Assembly (NCBI RefSeq): GCF_001238275.1
Contig: NZ_LGTB01000015.1
Span: 62,001 to 126,000 of the forward strand
DNA from: Bradyrhizobium viridifuturi
Lineage (GTDB): Bacteria > Pseudomonadota > Alphaproteobacteria > Rhizobiales > Xanthobacteraceae
Length of the DNA stretch: 64,000 bases
Reading direction: 5' to 3'
Of this stretch, positions 41,013-52,248 are shown in pieces; the stretch's first letter is position 1, and each line of letters starts with the position of its first letter. The notes beneath the pieces were generated by a model. It was not told the origin of the DNA and made no database searches. It saw only the letters and a list, made by a program, of their open reading frames with translations. Both the position numbers and the translations under genes were made by a program.

Positions 41013-41948
41013 TCAGCCGCGCGGCTGGATGCCGTCGCGCACCGCGCGGAAGCGCGGGAAGGCGGTTTCCCAATCGGTGCGCGGCGAGCTGCCGATGACC
41101 CGCACCGACGTCTGCGCGCCGAACCGCAGCCACTGCACGATGGTCACCGGGGTGTTGTCCTTGCCGCTGACGGCGTCGATCCGGGTCTCGAAGCCGGGCT
41201 GGCCGTCGATCCGGATCGGCTCGGACATGGTGATCCGCCCGTCGCGCACGCCGGGGATCGTGGTTGCGATCTGCTGGGCAAAGCGGCCGCGGTCGTCGGG
41301 CGTGGCGGGGGCCGACCCGATGACGCCGAGCAGCATGAAGGGCTTGGTCTCAAGGCTCTTGTCGTCGCCGTCGGCCATCAGCAGCGCGGCGCCCGGCGCC
41401 AACATGCGGATGTTCTTGAAGCCGCTGAGCTCGGTGACCTTGAACGGCATCATGCCGAGCTGCTCGTCGACCGGCACCTCCTTGCGGATTTCGGCGGAGG
41501 CGAACATCTGCCGCACGGCGTCGTCGGTGTAGATCTTGCTGGCGTTCTCCGGCACCTGCACCGCGACATAGCCGGAGAAGGTCGGTCCCGGCAGGATCAT
41601 GGAATAGCGCCGCACATTGCTGGCGCCGTCGCGCGCGCTTTCCACGGTGTAGTAGGCGAGGCCGGCCGGCGTCTCGAGGCTCTCGGGCTTGATGTTTCCG
41701 GTGCCGGCGGGATTGGCTTTGAAGGCGGTCACGACCTCGTTGTAGGCGTCCGCCGGCAGGTCGGCGATCAGGACCTTCACGCCCTGATCCTCGGTCTCGA
41801 AGCCGATGAACGATTTGGCCCGGACAAGACCCACCAGCGGCTTCATCCCGACATGCGCGCCCGGCGGAAACACCACGTCGGCGGCAAAGCCACGACAGGT
41901 GGCAGCAATCAGCAAGGCAACCGCAACGAGAACTCGAAAAGGCGTCAT
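41013..41948 (-). CDS. Exported protein of unknown function
   Basis: The 311-residue product starts with a Sec signal (VLVAVALLIAATCRGFAA) and is then soluble. Visible stretches are PPGAHVGMKPLVGLVRAKSF, NIKPESLETPAGLAYYTVES and RFRAVRDGIQPRG at the C-terminus. I do not recognise a known domain. The layout, with conserved hydrophobic strands and no cysteine pair in the mature part, suggests a periplasmic beta-rich protein. The start at 41948 follows the signal peptide; upstream codons look non-coding. Confidence 0.75.
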   Translation of the reverse strand: MTPFRVLVAVALLIAATCRGFAADVVFPPGAHVGMKPLVGLVRAKSFIGFETEDQGVKVLIADLPADAYNEVVTAFKANPAGTGNIKPESLETPAGLAYYTVESARDGASNVRRYSMILPGPTFSGYVAVQVPENASKIYTDDAVRQMFASAEIRKEVPVDEQLGMMPFKVTELSGFKNIRMLAPGAALLMADGDDKSLETKPFMLLGVIGSAPATPDDRGRFAQQIATTIPGVRDGRITMSEPIRIDGQPGFETRIDAVSGKDNTPVTIVQWLRFGAQTSVRVIGSSPRTDWETAFPRFRAVRDGIQPRG

Positions 41949-42525
41949 GGGGGATCTACCGGTTTTGCTTGGTGGCCGCGCAACGGGGCCGGTGCAGGGC
42001 TGGATGGCCTCTTTCAGTCGGACCGCTTTTAGCGGTTTTGATGACCCTGCAACAGGCCGCCAACTCTCCGCCCCGGGCCCGCAGGCTCGATTCCGTGGGC
42101 TTTTCGCCCTGATTGGCAGGCACTTTCCAGTTTCCCGACATTTCCAAGAATGGTGGCCAGCGGCCAAACAGCGCGCCCTCGACCTGTGCGCGCTCTCGCA
42201 TACGACGTTTGTGAGTGTTCACTCAACAGCGCTGACGTCGCGCCGCGAACGTTCGCGGCCGACCGCCGGCCGCATCATTGCCGATTTGTTAACTTGGCAG
42301 GGGTGCTGGTCGCCGCTTGAACCGGCGCCGCAGTCGGACTGACACAATCTTTCAAACGTCAGTCTTTTCAGGCCTCAACGTTGCGTCCAGTCCTTGCGGG
42401 CAGGACCCTCTCTCCTATATCAGGCTCACCGTCGCAATATCGCGAGTATGTGAACGTCTGGGGGTTCGGTACGGAGCGCCGTCAGGGCCCAACCAACCTG
42501 CCGTAGCAAAGAGGATATCAAAACC
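41949..42525. other. Long gap between the exported-protein gene and dnaK
   Basis: No credible gene is present in these 577 bp. The right end contains the dnaK heat-shock promoter at 42393-42423 and a leader of about 100 bases. The remainder (41949-42390) shows no repeat family or convincing reading frame. Confidence 0.55.
42393..42423 (+). promoter_or_regulatory. Sigma-32 (RpoH) heat-shock promoter of dnaK
   Basis: CTTG at 42393-42396, then 17 bases, then CCTATATCAG at 42414-42423 matches the alphaproteobacterial heat-shock consensus CTTG-N17-CYTATNTNNG at every defined position. It predicts a transcript start near 42428-42430 and a leader of roughly 97 bases before the dnaK ATG. Confidence 0.85.
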
Positions 42526-44427
<1,902 letters not shown>

Positions 44428-44587
44428 GCGGGCTTGCGATCATGACCCTCACGCCAAAGAGCACGCGCCGCGTCTCGGAGGAGTGGGGGTCATTTTTCTT
44501 TAAGGCGATCGCTGCATCTTCCAGACAGGCGCAATCCTTGACGCGATCCTATTGATGATCGCGATGAACTTCGGACGGAATTGAAGG

Positions 44588-45715
44588 ATGTCCACCAAGC
44601 GCTGCTATTACGAGACCCTCGAGGTTGAGCGGAACGCGGACGAGACCAAGCTGAAATCAGCTTTCCGCAAGCTCGCTATGAAATGGCATCCGGACAAGAA
44701 TCCGGGCGACGCCACCAGCGAAGTCCGGTTCAAGGAAATCAACGAAGCCTATGAGGTCTTGAAGGACGGCGACAAGCGCGCCGCCTATGACCGCTTCGGC
44801 CATGCCGCCTTCGAGCAGGGCATGGGCGGTGGCGGCCCCGGCTTCGGCGCCGGCTTCGCCTCGTCCTTCTCCGACATCTTCGAGGATCTGTTCGGCATGG
44901 CCGGGCAGCGCCGCAGCGGCGGCCGCGAGCGCGGCGCCGACCTGCGCTACAACATGGAGATCACGCTCGAGGAGGCCTTCCAGGGCAAGACTGCGCAGAT
45001 CGAGATTCCGGTCTCGGTCACCTGCGAATCCTGCTCCGGCACCGGTGCCAAGGCCGGCACCAAGCCGAAGACCTGCTCGCATTGCGGCGGCGCCGGCCGT
45101 ATCCGGCAGGCCCAGGGCTTCTTCACGCTGGAGCGGACCTGCCCCAGCTGCCAGGGCCGCGGTCAGATGATCGAGGACGCCTGCACCTCCTGCGCGGGTT
45201 CCGGCCGTGTGACGCGCGAGCGCACGCTGTCGGTCAACATTCCTCCGGGGGTCGAGGACGGCACCCGCATCCGGCTCGCCGGCGAAGGTGAGGCCGGTGT
45301 CCGCGGCGGACCGCCCGGCGACCTCTACATCTTCCTGTCGTTGACCACGCACCAGTTCTTCCAGCGCGACGGCGCCGACCTGCACTGCCGCGTGCCGATC
45401 TCGATGGTGACCGCAGCGCTCGGCGGCGAGTTCGAGGTGCCGACCATCGACAAGGGCAAGACCAAGGTGAAGGTGCCGGCCGGCACCCAGTCCAGCCGGC
45501 GATTCCGCATCGCATCAAAGGGCATGCCGGTGCTGCGCTCGCGCCAGACCGGCGACATGTATGTCCAGGTCGTGGTCGAAACTCCGCAGAATCTGACCAA
45601 GAAGCAGCAAGAACTGCTGATGGAGTTCGAAAAACTCTCGTCCGGCGCGACCCAGCCGGAGGCAGCGGGTTTCTTCTCTAAGGTCAAGGACTTCTTCGGA
45701 AGCCGCTCCGCCTAG
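44588..45715 (+). CDS. dnaJ: Chaperone DnaJ (Hsp40)
   Basis: DnaJ delivers substrates to DnaK and triggers ATP hydrolysis. The 375-residue type I protein has the J domain with HPD at 34-36, a Gly/Phe linker, the four zinc repeats [24 protein letters not shown] and CTSCAGSG, and the C-terminal substrate domain. It shares the dnaK operon, and the 160-bp intergenic region shows no clear second promoter. Confidence 0.98.
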   Translation: MSTKRCYYETLEVERNADETKLKSAFRKLAMKWHPDKNPGDATSEVRFKEINEAYEVLKDGDKRAAYDRFGHAAFEQGMGGGGPGFGAGFASSFSDIFEDLFGMAGQRRSGGRERGADLRYNMEITLEEAFQGKTAQIEIPVSVTCESCSGTGAKAGTKPKTCSHCGGAGRIRQAQGFFTLERTCPSCQGRGQMIEDACTSCAGSGRVTRERTLSVNIPPGVEDGTRIRLAGEGEAGVRGGPPGDLYIFLSLTTHQFFQRDGADLHCRVPISMVTAALGGEFEVPTIDKGKTKVKVPAGTQSSRRFRIASKGMPVLRSRQTGDMYVQVVVETPQNLTKKQQELLMEFEKLSSGATQPEAAGFFSKVKDFFGSRSA

Positions 45716-45815
45716 TCGCAGTCGTTATGCTTGACCGTAACGAGTTCGATCTATACGTGTTTATGACTGTTTTCTGACAACCGCTCGATTGTGCGCGGTC
45801 CCGCCTGGTAGCGAC

Positions 45816-46417
45816 ATGCCTCTGCAATCGTCCGTGCGTGCGTCGAAGAAGCCCCTCCGTCTCGACGACGAGGTTCGTTTTCTCCGTTCATGGATCGAGA
45901 AGCCGCTGCATATGGGCGCGGTGATGCCGTCCGGGCGGCTGCTCGCGCGCACCATGGCGCAATATGTCGATCCTGACGCCGAAGGGCCGGTCGTCGAACT
46001 TGGGCCCGGCACCGGGGCGATCACCAAGCGCTGATCGAGCACGGCGTCGATCAGAAGCGACTCGTCCTGGTTGAGTACAATCCCGGCTTCTGCGCGTTGC
46101 TGCGCGAACGCTATCCGCAGGCCAAGGTGGTCCAGGGCGACGCCTACAGGCTGCGCGATACGCTGTGGGACGTCATGAAATCTCCGGCCTCGGCCGTGGT
46201 CTCCGGCCTGCCGCTGGTCACCAAGCCGATGCTGACCCGCCTGAAGCTGGTCCGCGACGCCTTCCTGGCGCTCGCCCCCGGTGCGCCCTTCGTACAGTTC
46301 ACCTATTCCGTGGTGCCTCCGATCCCGAAGTCGCTGCCGGGCGTGTCCACAGAGGCCTCGGAGCGGATCTGGATGAACCTTCCGCCCGCGCGGGTCTGGG
46401 TGTATCGCAAGGGCTGA
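45816..46417 (+). pseudogene. pmtA: Phospholipid N-methyltransferase PmtA, interrupted by a single-base frameshift
   Basis: PmtA methylates phosphatidylethanolamine toward phosphatidylcholine, a membrane lipid important to rhizobia in symbiosis. The first frame gives LDDEVRFLRSWIEKPLHMGA and the SAM-binding motif VVELGPGTGAITK, then hits TGA at 46032-46034. The adjacent frame continues at once as ALIEHGVDQKRLVLVEYNPGFC and runs to PARVWVYRKG, stop 46415-46417. Adding one base at about 46028 (AAGCG to AAGGCG) restores a 200-residue protein of normal length. The start is ATG 45816. Whether the break is real or a sequencing error cannot be decided here. Confidence 0.9.
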
Positions 46418-46460
46418 TCGCCCCGCGCCGGGGCGCACGCCCTGGACCTGCGATTTCAAA

Positions 46461-47039
46461 ATGTCTGCGCTGAAAATCCTCGTGATCCCGGGATCGCTTC
46501 GATCCGGCTCGCTCAACGCGAAGCTGGCCGCCGTGCTGGCGCATGAGCTCGCGCAGTCGGGCGCCGACGTGACCCGCATCTCGCTCGGCGATTTTCCGCT
46601 GCCGATCTATGACGGCGATCTGCAGGCCAAATCGGGCGTGCCGCAGCATGCCGTCAATCTGAAGCGGATGATCGGCACCCATCATGGCGTGCTGGTCGTG
46701 ACGCCCGAATACAATTCCTCGGTGCCGGCGCTGGTGAAGAACACGATCGACTGGGTCAGCCGCGTGCAGGATCCTCACGAGGCGCGCGGCCAGGTATTCC
46801 GCGAGCGCGTGTTCGCGATCGCCGCGGCATCCGGCAACCGGCTCGGCGGCACCCGCGCGCTGGCGGCGCTGCGCCTGATCCTGTCGGCGTGCCACGCCAC
46901 CGTGATCCCGAACCAGCTCGCGCTGTCATTCGCCGAGCAGGCCTATGACGACATGGATCATCTGAAGCATCAGGCCGACATCGACACGATGCGCGCGCTG
47001 GTGCGGCAGCTGATCGACCATTCCCAACGCATGATGTGA
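46461..47039 (+). CDS. NADPH-dependent FMN reductase family protein
   Basis: The 192-residue flavodoxin-fold protein has the FMN phosphate loop GSLRSGSLNAKLA and the second signature TPEYNSSVPALVKNTIDW. Relatives include chromate, quinone and azo reductases and FMN reductases, so the true acceptor is open. It begins 43 bp after pmtA and ends 6 bp before pyrF, so it may share a transcript with pyrF. Confidence 0.9.
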   Translation: MSALKILVIPGSLRSGSLNAKLAAVLAHELAQSGADVTRISLGDFPLPIYDGDLQAKSGVPQHAVNLKRMIGTHHGVLVVTPEYNSSVPALVKNTIDWVSRVQDPHEARGQVFRERVFAIAAASGNRLGGTRALAALRLILSACHATVIPNQLALSFAEQAYDDMDHLKHQADIDTMRALVRQLIDHSQRMM

Positions 47040-47045
47040 GGTGAC

Positions 47046-47768
47046 ATGCAGCCAGCCAGGATCGCTCCAAGGATCGCCCCAAGAGACCGGTTGATCGTGG
47101 CGCTCGACTTGCCGTCGGTCGCGAGCGCAGAGGCGATGATCGACAGGCTCGGCGATAGCGTCACCTTCTACAAGATCGGCTACCAGCTCGGTTATGCCGG
47201 CGGCCTCGGGCTGGCGCAGCAGCTCGCCGCTCGCGGCAAGAAGGTGTTTCTTGATCTGAAGATGCACGACATCGGCAACACGGTTGCGCGCGGGGTCGAG
47301 AGCGTCGCTTCTCTCGGCGCGACCTTCCTCACCGTGCACGCCTATCCGCAAACCATGAAGGCGGCCGTCGAGGCCCGCGCCGGCTCCGGCCTCAAGATCC
47401 TCGCGGTCACGGTGCTGACCTCCTATGACGATGCCGACCTGCACGCCGCAGGCTACCGCCTCAATGTCTCCGATCTCGTCGAGGCGCGCGCCAGGCAGGC
47501 GCAGGCGCTCGGTGTCGACGGCCTCGTCAGCTCGCCCGAGGAGGCGGCCGCCCTGCGCAAGATCGTCGGCGATCAGATGAACCTGGTGACACCGGGCATC
47601 CGCCCTGCGGGCTCGGCGACCGGCGACCAGAAGCGCATCATGACGCCGGCCCGTGCCATTGCCGCCGGCGCCGACTACCTGGTGGTCGGCCGCCCGGTGA
47701 TGGAAGCCGCCGATCCGAAGGCCGCAGCCGAAGCCATTCACACCGAGATCGCCCAGGCGCTCGCCTGA
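47046..47768 (+). CDS. pyrF: Orotidine 5'-phosphate decarboxylase
   Basis: PyrF makes UMP from OMP, the last step of pyrimidine synthesis. The 240-residue barrel has [10 protein letters not shown], the catalytic [10 protein letters not shown] with Asp70, Lys72 and Asp75, and the phosphate-binding VTPGIRP and VVGRPV. A short N-terminal extension ([13 protein letters not shown]) precedes the core; a later start is possible. It is followed at 19 bp by a DUF1330 gene. Confidence 0.97.
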   Translation: MQPARIAPRIAPRDRLIVALDLPSVASAEAMIDRLGDSVTFYKIGYQLGYAGGLGLAQQLAARGKKVFLDLKMHDIGNTVARGVESVASLGATFLTVHAYPQTMKAAVEARAGSGLKILAVTVLTSYDDADLHAAGYRLNVSDLVEARARQAQALGVDGLVSSPEEAAALRKIVGDQMNLVTPGIRPAGSATGDQKRIMTPARAIAAGADYLVVGRPVMEAADPKAAAEAIHTEIAQALA

Positions 47769-47787
47769 ACCAACAAGGGAGAAGACA

Positions 47788-48090
47788 ATGGCGAAGGGAT
47801 ACTGGATCGGACGCGTCGACGTTCACAATGACGAGGGCTACAAGCCCTACGCGGTCGCCAACCTTGCGATCTTCAAGAAGTTCGGCGGCCGCTATGTGGT
47901 GCGCGGCGGCCAGCTCAACTGCGTCGAGGGCCAGAGCCGCTCGCGCAACGTCGTGATCGAATTTCCCGACTATGCGACCGCGATGGCCTGCTACAACTCG
48001 CCGGAATACCAGGCCAACATCAAGGTGCGGCAACCGCATTCGATCGCCGATCTCATCATCATCGAGGGCTATGACGGCCCGCAGCCCTGA
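47788..48090 (+). CDS. DUF1330 domain protein
   Basis: The 100-residue product has the family form: MAKGYWIGRVDVHNDEGYKPY, GGRYVVRGGQ, VIEFPDYATAMACYNSPEYQ and IIEGYDGP. These are dimeric ferredoxin-like alpha/beta-barrel proteins without an established reaction. AGGGAGAA precedes the ATG. It lies between pyrF and dapB on the same strand. Confidence 0.9.
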   Translation: MAKGYWIGRVDVHNDEGYKPYAVANLAIFKKFGGRYVVRGGQLNCVEGQSRSRNVVIEFPDYATAMACYNSPEYQANIKVRQPHSIADLIIIEGYDGPQP

Positions 48091-48155
48091 TCGGCGGCCC
48101 CCGGTTCGGTTGCCGGAACAGCCATGGCTCGCTATACGGCTTGCAGAGGTGAGCC

Positions 48156-48968
48156 ATGGCTGACATGCGTTTGATCGTTGCGGGAGCCGGCGGCCGGATG
48201 GGCCGCACGCTGGTGCGGGTGATTTCCGAGACCCCGGGGGCGGTGCTGGTCGGCGCGCTGGAGGCGCCGGGCTCGGAACTGCTCGGCAAGGACGCCGGCG
48301 TGCTCGCCGGGCTTCCCGCCAACGACGTCAAGCTGTCGGCCGATCTGTGGTCGATGTCGGCGGGCGCCGACGGCATCCTCGATTTCACGGTGCCGGCGGC
48401 GACGATCGCCAATGTCGCGATCGCGGCCGAACGCGGCCTGGTTCACGTCATCGGCACCACCGGCCTGTCGCAGTCCGACGATGCGGTGATCCGCAGCGTC
48501 ACCGACCGCGCCATCGTGGTGAAGTCGGGCAATATGAGCCTCGGCGTCAATCTGCTGGCGGCGCTGGTCAAGCGCGTCGCGCAGTCGCTCGACCAGAGCT
48601 TCGACATCGAAATTCTCGAAATGCACCACAAGTCCAAGATCGACGCACCGTCGGGCACCGCCTTGATGCTCGGCGAAGCCGCCGCTGCCGGCCGCAAGAT
48701 CGCGCTCGACCAGCATTCGGCGCGCGGCCGCGATGGCCTGACCGGCGCACGGCGCGCCGGCGACATCGGCTTTGCCTCATTGCGCGGCGGCACCGCGGCC
48801 GGCGATCACAGCGTGATCTTTGCCGGTCCTTCCGAGCGCATCACGCTGTCGCACCATGCCGAGGATCGCGCGCTGTTCGCGCAAGGCGCGCTGAAAGCGG
48901 CGCTGTGGGCGCATGGCAAGAAGCCCGGCATGTATTCGATGACCGACGTTCTCGGGTTGAGCGACTGA
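48156..48968 (+). CDS. dapB: 4-hydroxy-tetrahydrodipicolinate reductase
   Basis: DapB reduces the HTPA intermediate with NAD(P)H in lysine and meso-diaminopimelate synthesis. The 270-residue protein has the nucleotide-binding [18 protein letters not shown], and the catalytic [15 protein letters not shown] with the His-His-Lys arrangement. It is followed by gpmA at 48 bp. Confidence 0.97.
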   Translation: MADMRLIVAGAGGRMGRTLVRVISETPGAVLVGALEAPGSELLGKDAGVLAGLPANDVKLSADLWSMSAGADGILDFTVPAATIANVAIAAERGLVHVIGTTGLSQSDDAVIRSVTDRAIVVKSGNMSLGVNLLAALVKRVAQSLDQSFDIEILEMHHKSKIDAPSGTALMLGEAAAAGRKIALDQHSARGRDGLTGARRAGDIGFASLRGGTAAGDHSVIFAGPSERITLSHHAEDRALFAQGALKAALWAHGKKPGMYSMTDVLGLSD

Positions 48969-49016
48969 GGTCGCTTGTCGAGATGAAATCCAGCTCAAGC
49001 GAAAACGGAATCTGAA

Positions 49017-49640
49017 ATGAGTGATCGCCTTCTTGTGCTCGTTCGTCACGGTCAGAGCGAATGGAATCTGAAGAACCTGTTCACCGGATGGAAGGATCCT
49101 GATCTCACCGAGCAGGGCATCCGTGAGGCCAAGGACGCCGGCCGCAAGCTGAAGGCGCAGGGCCTGTCGTTCGATGTCGCCTTCACCTCCGACCTGACGC
49201 GCGCGCAGCACACGCTGAAGCTGATGCTGGAAGAGATCGGGCAGACTGGATTGCCGACCACGAAGAACCTCGCGCTCAACGAACGCGACTACGGCGATCT
49301 CTCCGGCCTCAACAAGGACGACGCCCGCAAGAAGTGGGGCGAGGATCAGGTGCTGATCTGGCGCCGTTCCTACGACGTGCCGCCGCCCGGCGGCGAGAGC
49401 CTGAAGGATACGCTGGCGCGGACGTTGCCCTATTACGTGCAGGAGATCCTGCCCGGCGTGCTGCGCGGCCAGCGCACGCTGATCGCGGCCCACGGCAATT
49501 CGCTGCGCGCGCTGATCATGGTGCTGGAGAAGCTTTCGCCCGAGCAGATCCTCAAGCGCGAACTCGCCACCGGCGCGCCGGTAGTCTACCGGCTCAATGC
49601 GGATTCGACCGTGGCGTCGAAGGTCGATCTGGCCGGCTGA
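49017..49640 (+). CDS. gpmA: 2,3-bisphosphoglycerate-dependent phosphoglycerate mutase
   Basis: GpmA interconverts 3- and 2-phosphoglycerate in glycolysis and gluconeogenesis. The 207-residue protein has the RHGQSEWN motif with phospho-acceptor His11, [10 protein letters not shown], and [10 protein letters not shown] with the second histidine. It is slightly shorter than the E. coli enzyme, as usual for alphaproteobacteria. Confidence 0.95.
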   Translation: MSDRLLVLVRHGQSEWNLKNLFTGWKDPDLTEQGIREAKDAGRKLKAQGLSFDVAFTSDLTRAQHTLKLMLEEIGQTGLPTTKNLALNERDYGDLSGLNKDDARKKWGEDQVLIWRRSYDVPPPGGESLKDTLARTLPYYVQEILPGVLRGQRTLIAAHGNSLRALIMVLEKLSPEQILKRELATGAPVVYRLNADSTVASKVDLAG

Positions 49641-49654
49641 GCTAGAGCGATGGA

Positions 49655-49759
49655 CCCGTCATCCTGAGGAGCGCGAAGCGCGTCTCGAAGGATGCACGGC
49701 CACCAGCCGGGCCGTCGACCCTTCGAGGCTCGCTCGCGCGAGCACCTCAGGGTGACGGT
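49655..49759. repeat. Dispersed repeat, family C
   Basis: CCCGTCATCCTGAGGAGCGCG at the left and CGCGAGCACCTCAGGGTGACGG at the right are imperfect inverted ends. An inner CTCGAAGGATGCACGGCC block pairs with GGCCGTCGACCCTTCGAG. It is seen once in this window. Confidence 0.7.
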
Positions 49760-49794
49760 GAGGGACTGGAAGTCTGTCTATTGGCAATCAGGCC

Positions 49795-49829
49795 GTAGGA
49801 TGGGTTTCGCTGCGCTCTACCCATCCTAC
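49795..49829. repeat. Palindromic repeat, family D (short form)
   Basis: GTAGGATGGGTTTCGC and CTACCCATCCTAC form a near-perfect hairpin 8 bp beyond the Ada-like gene stop. It could terminate that gene. It is related to the parA-parB element at 1810-1885. Confidence 0.75.
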
Positions 49830-49836
49830 AATCGGA

Positions 49837-50754
49837 TTAGTGCAACCCGACCTGCCCGGCTTCCCAGCCCAGCATCGCCTGCTTGCGGGTGATGCCCCAG
49901 TGGTAGCCGGTCAGCGCGCCGCTCTTGCCGAGGGCGCGATGGCAGGGCACCACGAACGACACCGGATTGCGGCCGACCGCGGCGCCGACGGCGCGCGAGG
50001 CCTTCGGGCTGTTGATGTTGCAGGCGATGTCGGAATAGCTCACCGCGCGGCCCATCGGGATCTTGAGCAGCGTTTCCCACACCCGCACCTCGAAGTCGGT
50101 GCCGATCAGGACGACGCGCAGCGGCTGGTCCGCCCGCCACAACCTCGTGTCGAACACGCGCTGCGCCAATGCGGTGGTGCCGTCGGTGTCCTCGACATAG
50201 GTCGCGTTCGGCCAGCGCCGCTTCATGTCGGCGAAGGCGGTCTGCTCGTCGCCGGGATCGGCGAAGGCAAGCCCCGCGAGCCCGCGGTCCGTCGCGATCA
50301 CGATCGCGGTGCCGAACGGTGAGGGGTGGAAGCCGTAGCGCAGCGTCATGCCGCCGCCGCCGGTCTTCCATTCGCCTGGAGACATCGCCTCGTGGGTGAC
50401 GAACAGATCGTGCAGCCGTCCCGGTCCCGAAAGGCCGGAGTCGAGCGCCGCGTCGAGCACGCTTGCGGAGTCGCGCAACAGGTTCTTGGCGTGGTCCAGC
50501 GTCAGCGCCTGCATGAAGGCCTTCGGCGTCAGCCCGGCCCAGCGGCGGAACAGATGGTGCAGTTCATCTGGCGTGACGGCGGCGGCATCGGCCATCGCTT
50601 CGATGGTCGGCTGCGTGCGCCAATGCTCCGAGATGAACGCGATGGCGCGTCGCACCGAGTCATAGTCGCGCAGCGCGGCGTTCTGGAGGCCCGGCTTGGC
50701 CAGGCGCTGGTCATGTATGGCGAGTGTCATCATGGTGTCTGATTTAGGAGCCAT
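49837..50754 (-). CDS. Ada-like protein: AraC helix-turn-helix fused to O6-alkylguanine-DNA methyltransferase
   Basis: The 305-residue protein joins an AraC-type DNA-binding domain (IEAMADAAAVTPDELHHLF) to an alkyltransferase with the active motif PCHR, where Cys271 takes the alkyl group, and NPVSFVVPCHRAL around it. The N-terminal phosphotriester Cys domain of E. coli Ada is absent. It repairs O6-alkylguanine and may control its own gene. ATG 50754 is used; 50733 or 50730 would shorten it slightly. Confidence 0.9.
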   Translation of the reverse strand: MAPKSDTMMTLAIHDQRLAKPGLQNAALRDYDSVRRAIAFISEHWRTQPTIEAMADAAAVTPDELHHLFRRWAGLTPKAFMQALTLDHAKNLLRDSASVLDAALDSGLSGPGRLHDLFVTHEAMSPGEWKTGGGGMTLRYGFHPSPFGTAIVIATDRGLAGLAFADPGDEQTAFADMKRRWPNATYVEDTDGTTALAQRVFDTRLWRADQPLRVVLIGTDFEVRVWETLLKIPMGRAVSYSDIACNINSPKASRAVGAAVGRNPVSFVVPCHRALGKSGALTGYHWGITRKQAMLGWEAGQVGLH

Positions 50755-50783
50755 GGCGCATCCAAACCACCCGATTTCCGACA

Positions 50784-50831
50784 AGCATGATCCGGAAAAG
50801 TGGGGACCGGTTTTCCGGCAAGATCATGCTC
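50784..50831. repeat. Dispersed palindromic repeat, family E (short form, copy 2)
   Basis: AAGCATGATCCGGAAAAGTGG and CCGGTTTTCCGGCAAGATCATGCT are inverted-ended and nearly identical in layout to 21533-21577. It lies between the Ada-like and DUF2244 genes. Confidence 0.72.
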
Positions 50832-50844
50832 AAATGAAGCTCGA

Positions 50845-51384
50845 CTAGACGATGGGGTTGTAGGTGGGGCCGCGCTTCGCGGTGTTCAACGCCGCGGTCA
50901 AGGCCTTGGAGAAGCTGGCCTTTTCGTCCGGGCTCAGGAAGCTGCCGACGCTCACCCGGCGGCCCCGGGAGACCAGATAAAGCCGCTCGATGCCGAACTC
51001 CTCGTGCGAGATCTGCTCGAACCGCACCCACAGCGGATTGAGCACCCATTCGGCCACGTGGCCGCGGTGGCTGATCCTGCGCACCCGCAGTTCCGACGGC
51101 GTGACGGTGATCTCCTCGCTCGCCTTGGCGGTGCGGAAATTGACCTTGAAGGCCCAGTAGATCACCAGCACGTCGAGGCCGAAGAAGCCGAAGATCGGCC
51201 AGGCGCCGAGCCACCAGAACACCGCGCCGGCGATGAAGCTGATCACGGTGACGAACGACATCAGCACGATGAAGCCGGTGCGATTCAGCGAGCGATGCGG
51301 CGTCAGCAGCGCCGAGAACAGTTTCGGCTCGGCCTCGGTCGCCTCGGCGTCGTTCGCGGGATCAAAGTCGTTGCCTGCGGTCAT
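50845..51384 (-). CDS. DUF2244 family membrane protein
   Basis: The 179-residue protein has two closely spaced membrane helices (FIVLMSFVTVISFIAGAVF and GFFGLDVLVIYWAFKV) and a soluble C-terminal domain with LTPHRSLNRTGF at the start and LYLVSRGRRVSVGSFL near the end. The function is unknown. It is divergent from nth, with 22 bp between the start codons. Confidence 0.87.
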   Translation of the reverse strand: MTAGNDFDPANDAEATEAEPKLFSALLTPHRSLNRTGFIVLMSFVTVISFIAGAVFWWLGAWPIFGFFGLDVLVIYWAFKVNFRTAKASEEITVTPSELRVRRISHRGHVAEWVLNPLWVRFEQISHEEFGIERLYLVSRGRRVSVGSFLSPDEKASFSKALTAALNTAKRGPTYNPIV

Positions 51385-51406
51385 GACGTATCAGTATATC
51401 CCGTTC

Positions 51407-52200
51407 ATGGCCAAAATCATCCGCTCTCAACGCGCCAGTACCTCAAGCGTTCGGTCGGCGCCGAAGAAGAAAGTCGCGAAAGCAAAGCCGCTGCCCAAAG
51501 GCGCGGCAAACAAGCCGGCGACCAAGGTCGCCAAGAAAACCGCAAAGCAGGTCGCAAAGCCGAAGCCGTGGACGGCGGAGGAGGTCTACGAGGCCTTCGA
51601 TCGGTTCCGCAAGGCCAATCCCGAGCCGAAGGGCGAGCTCGAGCACCTCAACCCCTACACGCTGCTGGTTGCGGTGGTGTTGTCGGCGCAGGCGACCGAC
51701 GCCGGCGTCAACAAGGCGACGCGGCCGCTGTTCGAGGTGGCCGATACGCCGGAGAAGATGCTTGAGCTCGGCGAAGAAAAAGTACGCGACTACATCAAGA
51801 CCATCGGGCTCTATCGCAACAAGGCCAAGAACGTCATTGCGCTGTCGGAGAAGCTGATCGCCGAATTCGGCGGCGAGGTGCCGCGCACCCGCGCTGAAAT
51901 CGAGTCACTGCCCGGCGCCGGCGCAAGACCGCGAATGTCGTGCTCAACATGGCGTTCGGTGAACACACGATGGCGGTCGACACCCATGTGTTTCGCGTCG
52001 GCAACCGCACCGGGCTCGCGCCCGGCAAGACGCCGCTCGAGGTCGAACTCGGACTGGAGAAGGTGATCCCGACCGAGTTCATGCTGCACGCCCATCACTG
52101 GCTGATCCTGCATGGCCGCTACACCTGCCTCGCCCGCGGCCCGCGTTGCGAAGTATGCCTGATCAACGATCTCTGCCGGTGGCCGGAGAAGACCGTCTGA
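51407..52200 (+). pseudogene. nth: Endonuclease III (Nth), interrupted by a single-base frameshift at the helix-hairpin-helix
   Basis: Nth is the base-excision-repair glycosylase/AP lyase for oxidised pyrimidines. After a Lys/Ala-rich N-terminal extension, the first frame holds NPYTLLVAVVLSAQATD and reads to ESLPGAGA, then goes out of frame in the hairpin motif. The second frame gives NVVLNMAFGEHTMAVDTHVFRV, with the catalytic Asp, and the iron-sulfur motif C-x6-C-x2-C-x5-C near the end. Adding one C near 51922 (GGCGC to GGCCGC) yields the conserved GxGRKTAN and a 264-residue protein. The catalytic Lys lies right at the break, so if real the mutation abolishes activity. Confidence 0.92.
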
Positions 52201-52248
52201 GCCATGATCGTCGTGGTGTGGTAATAGGCTCGTCCGGCGTTCCGGTGC

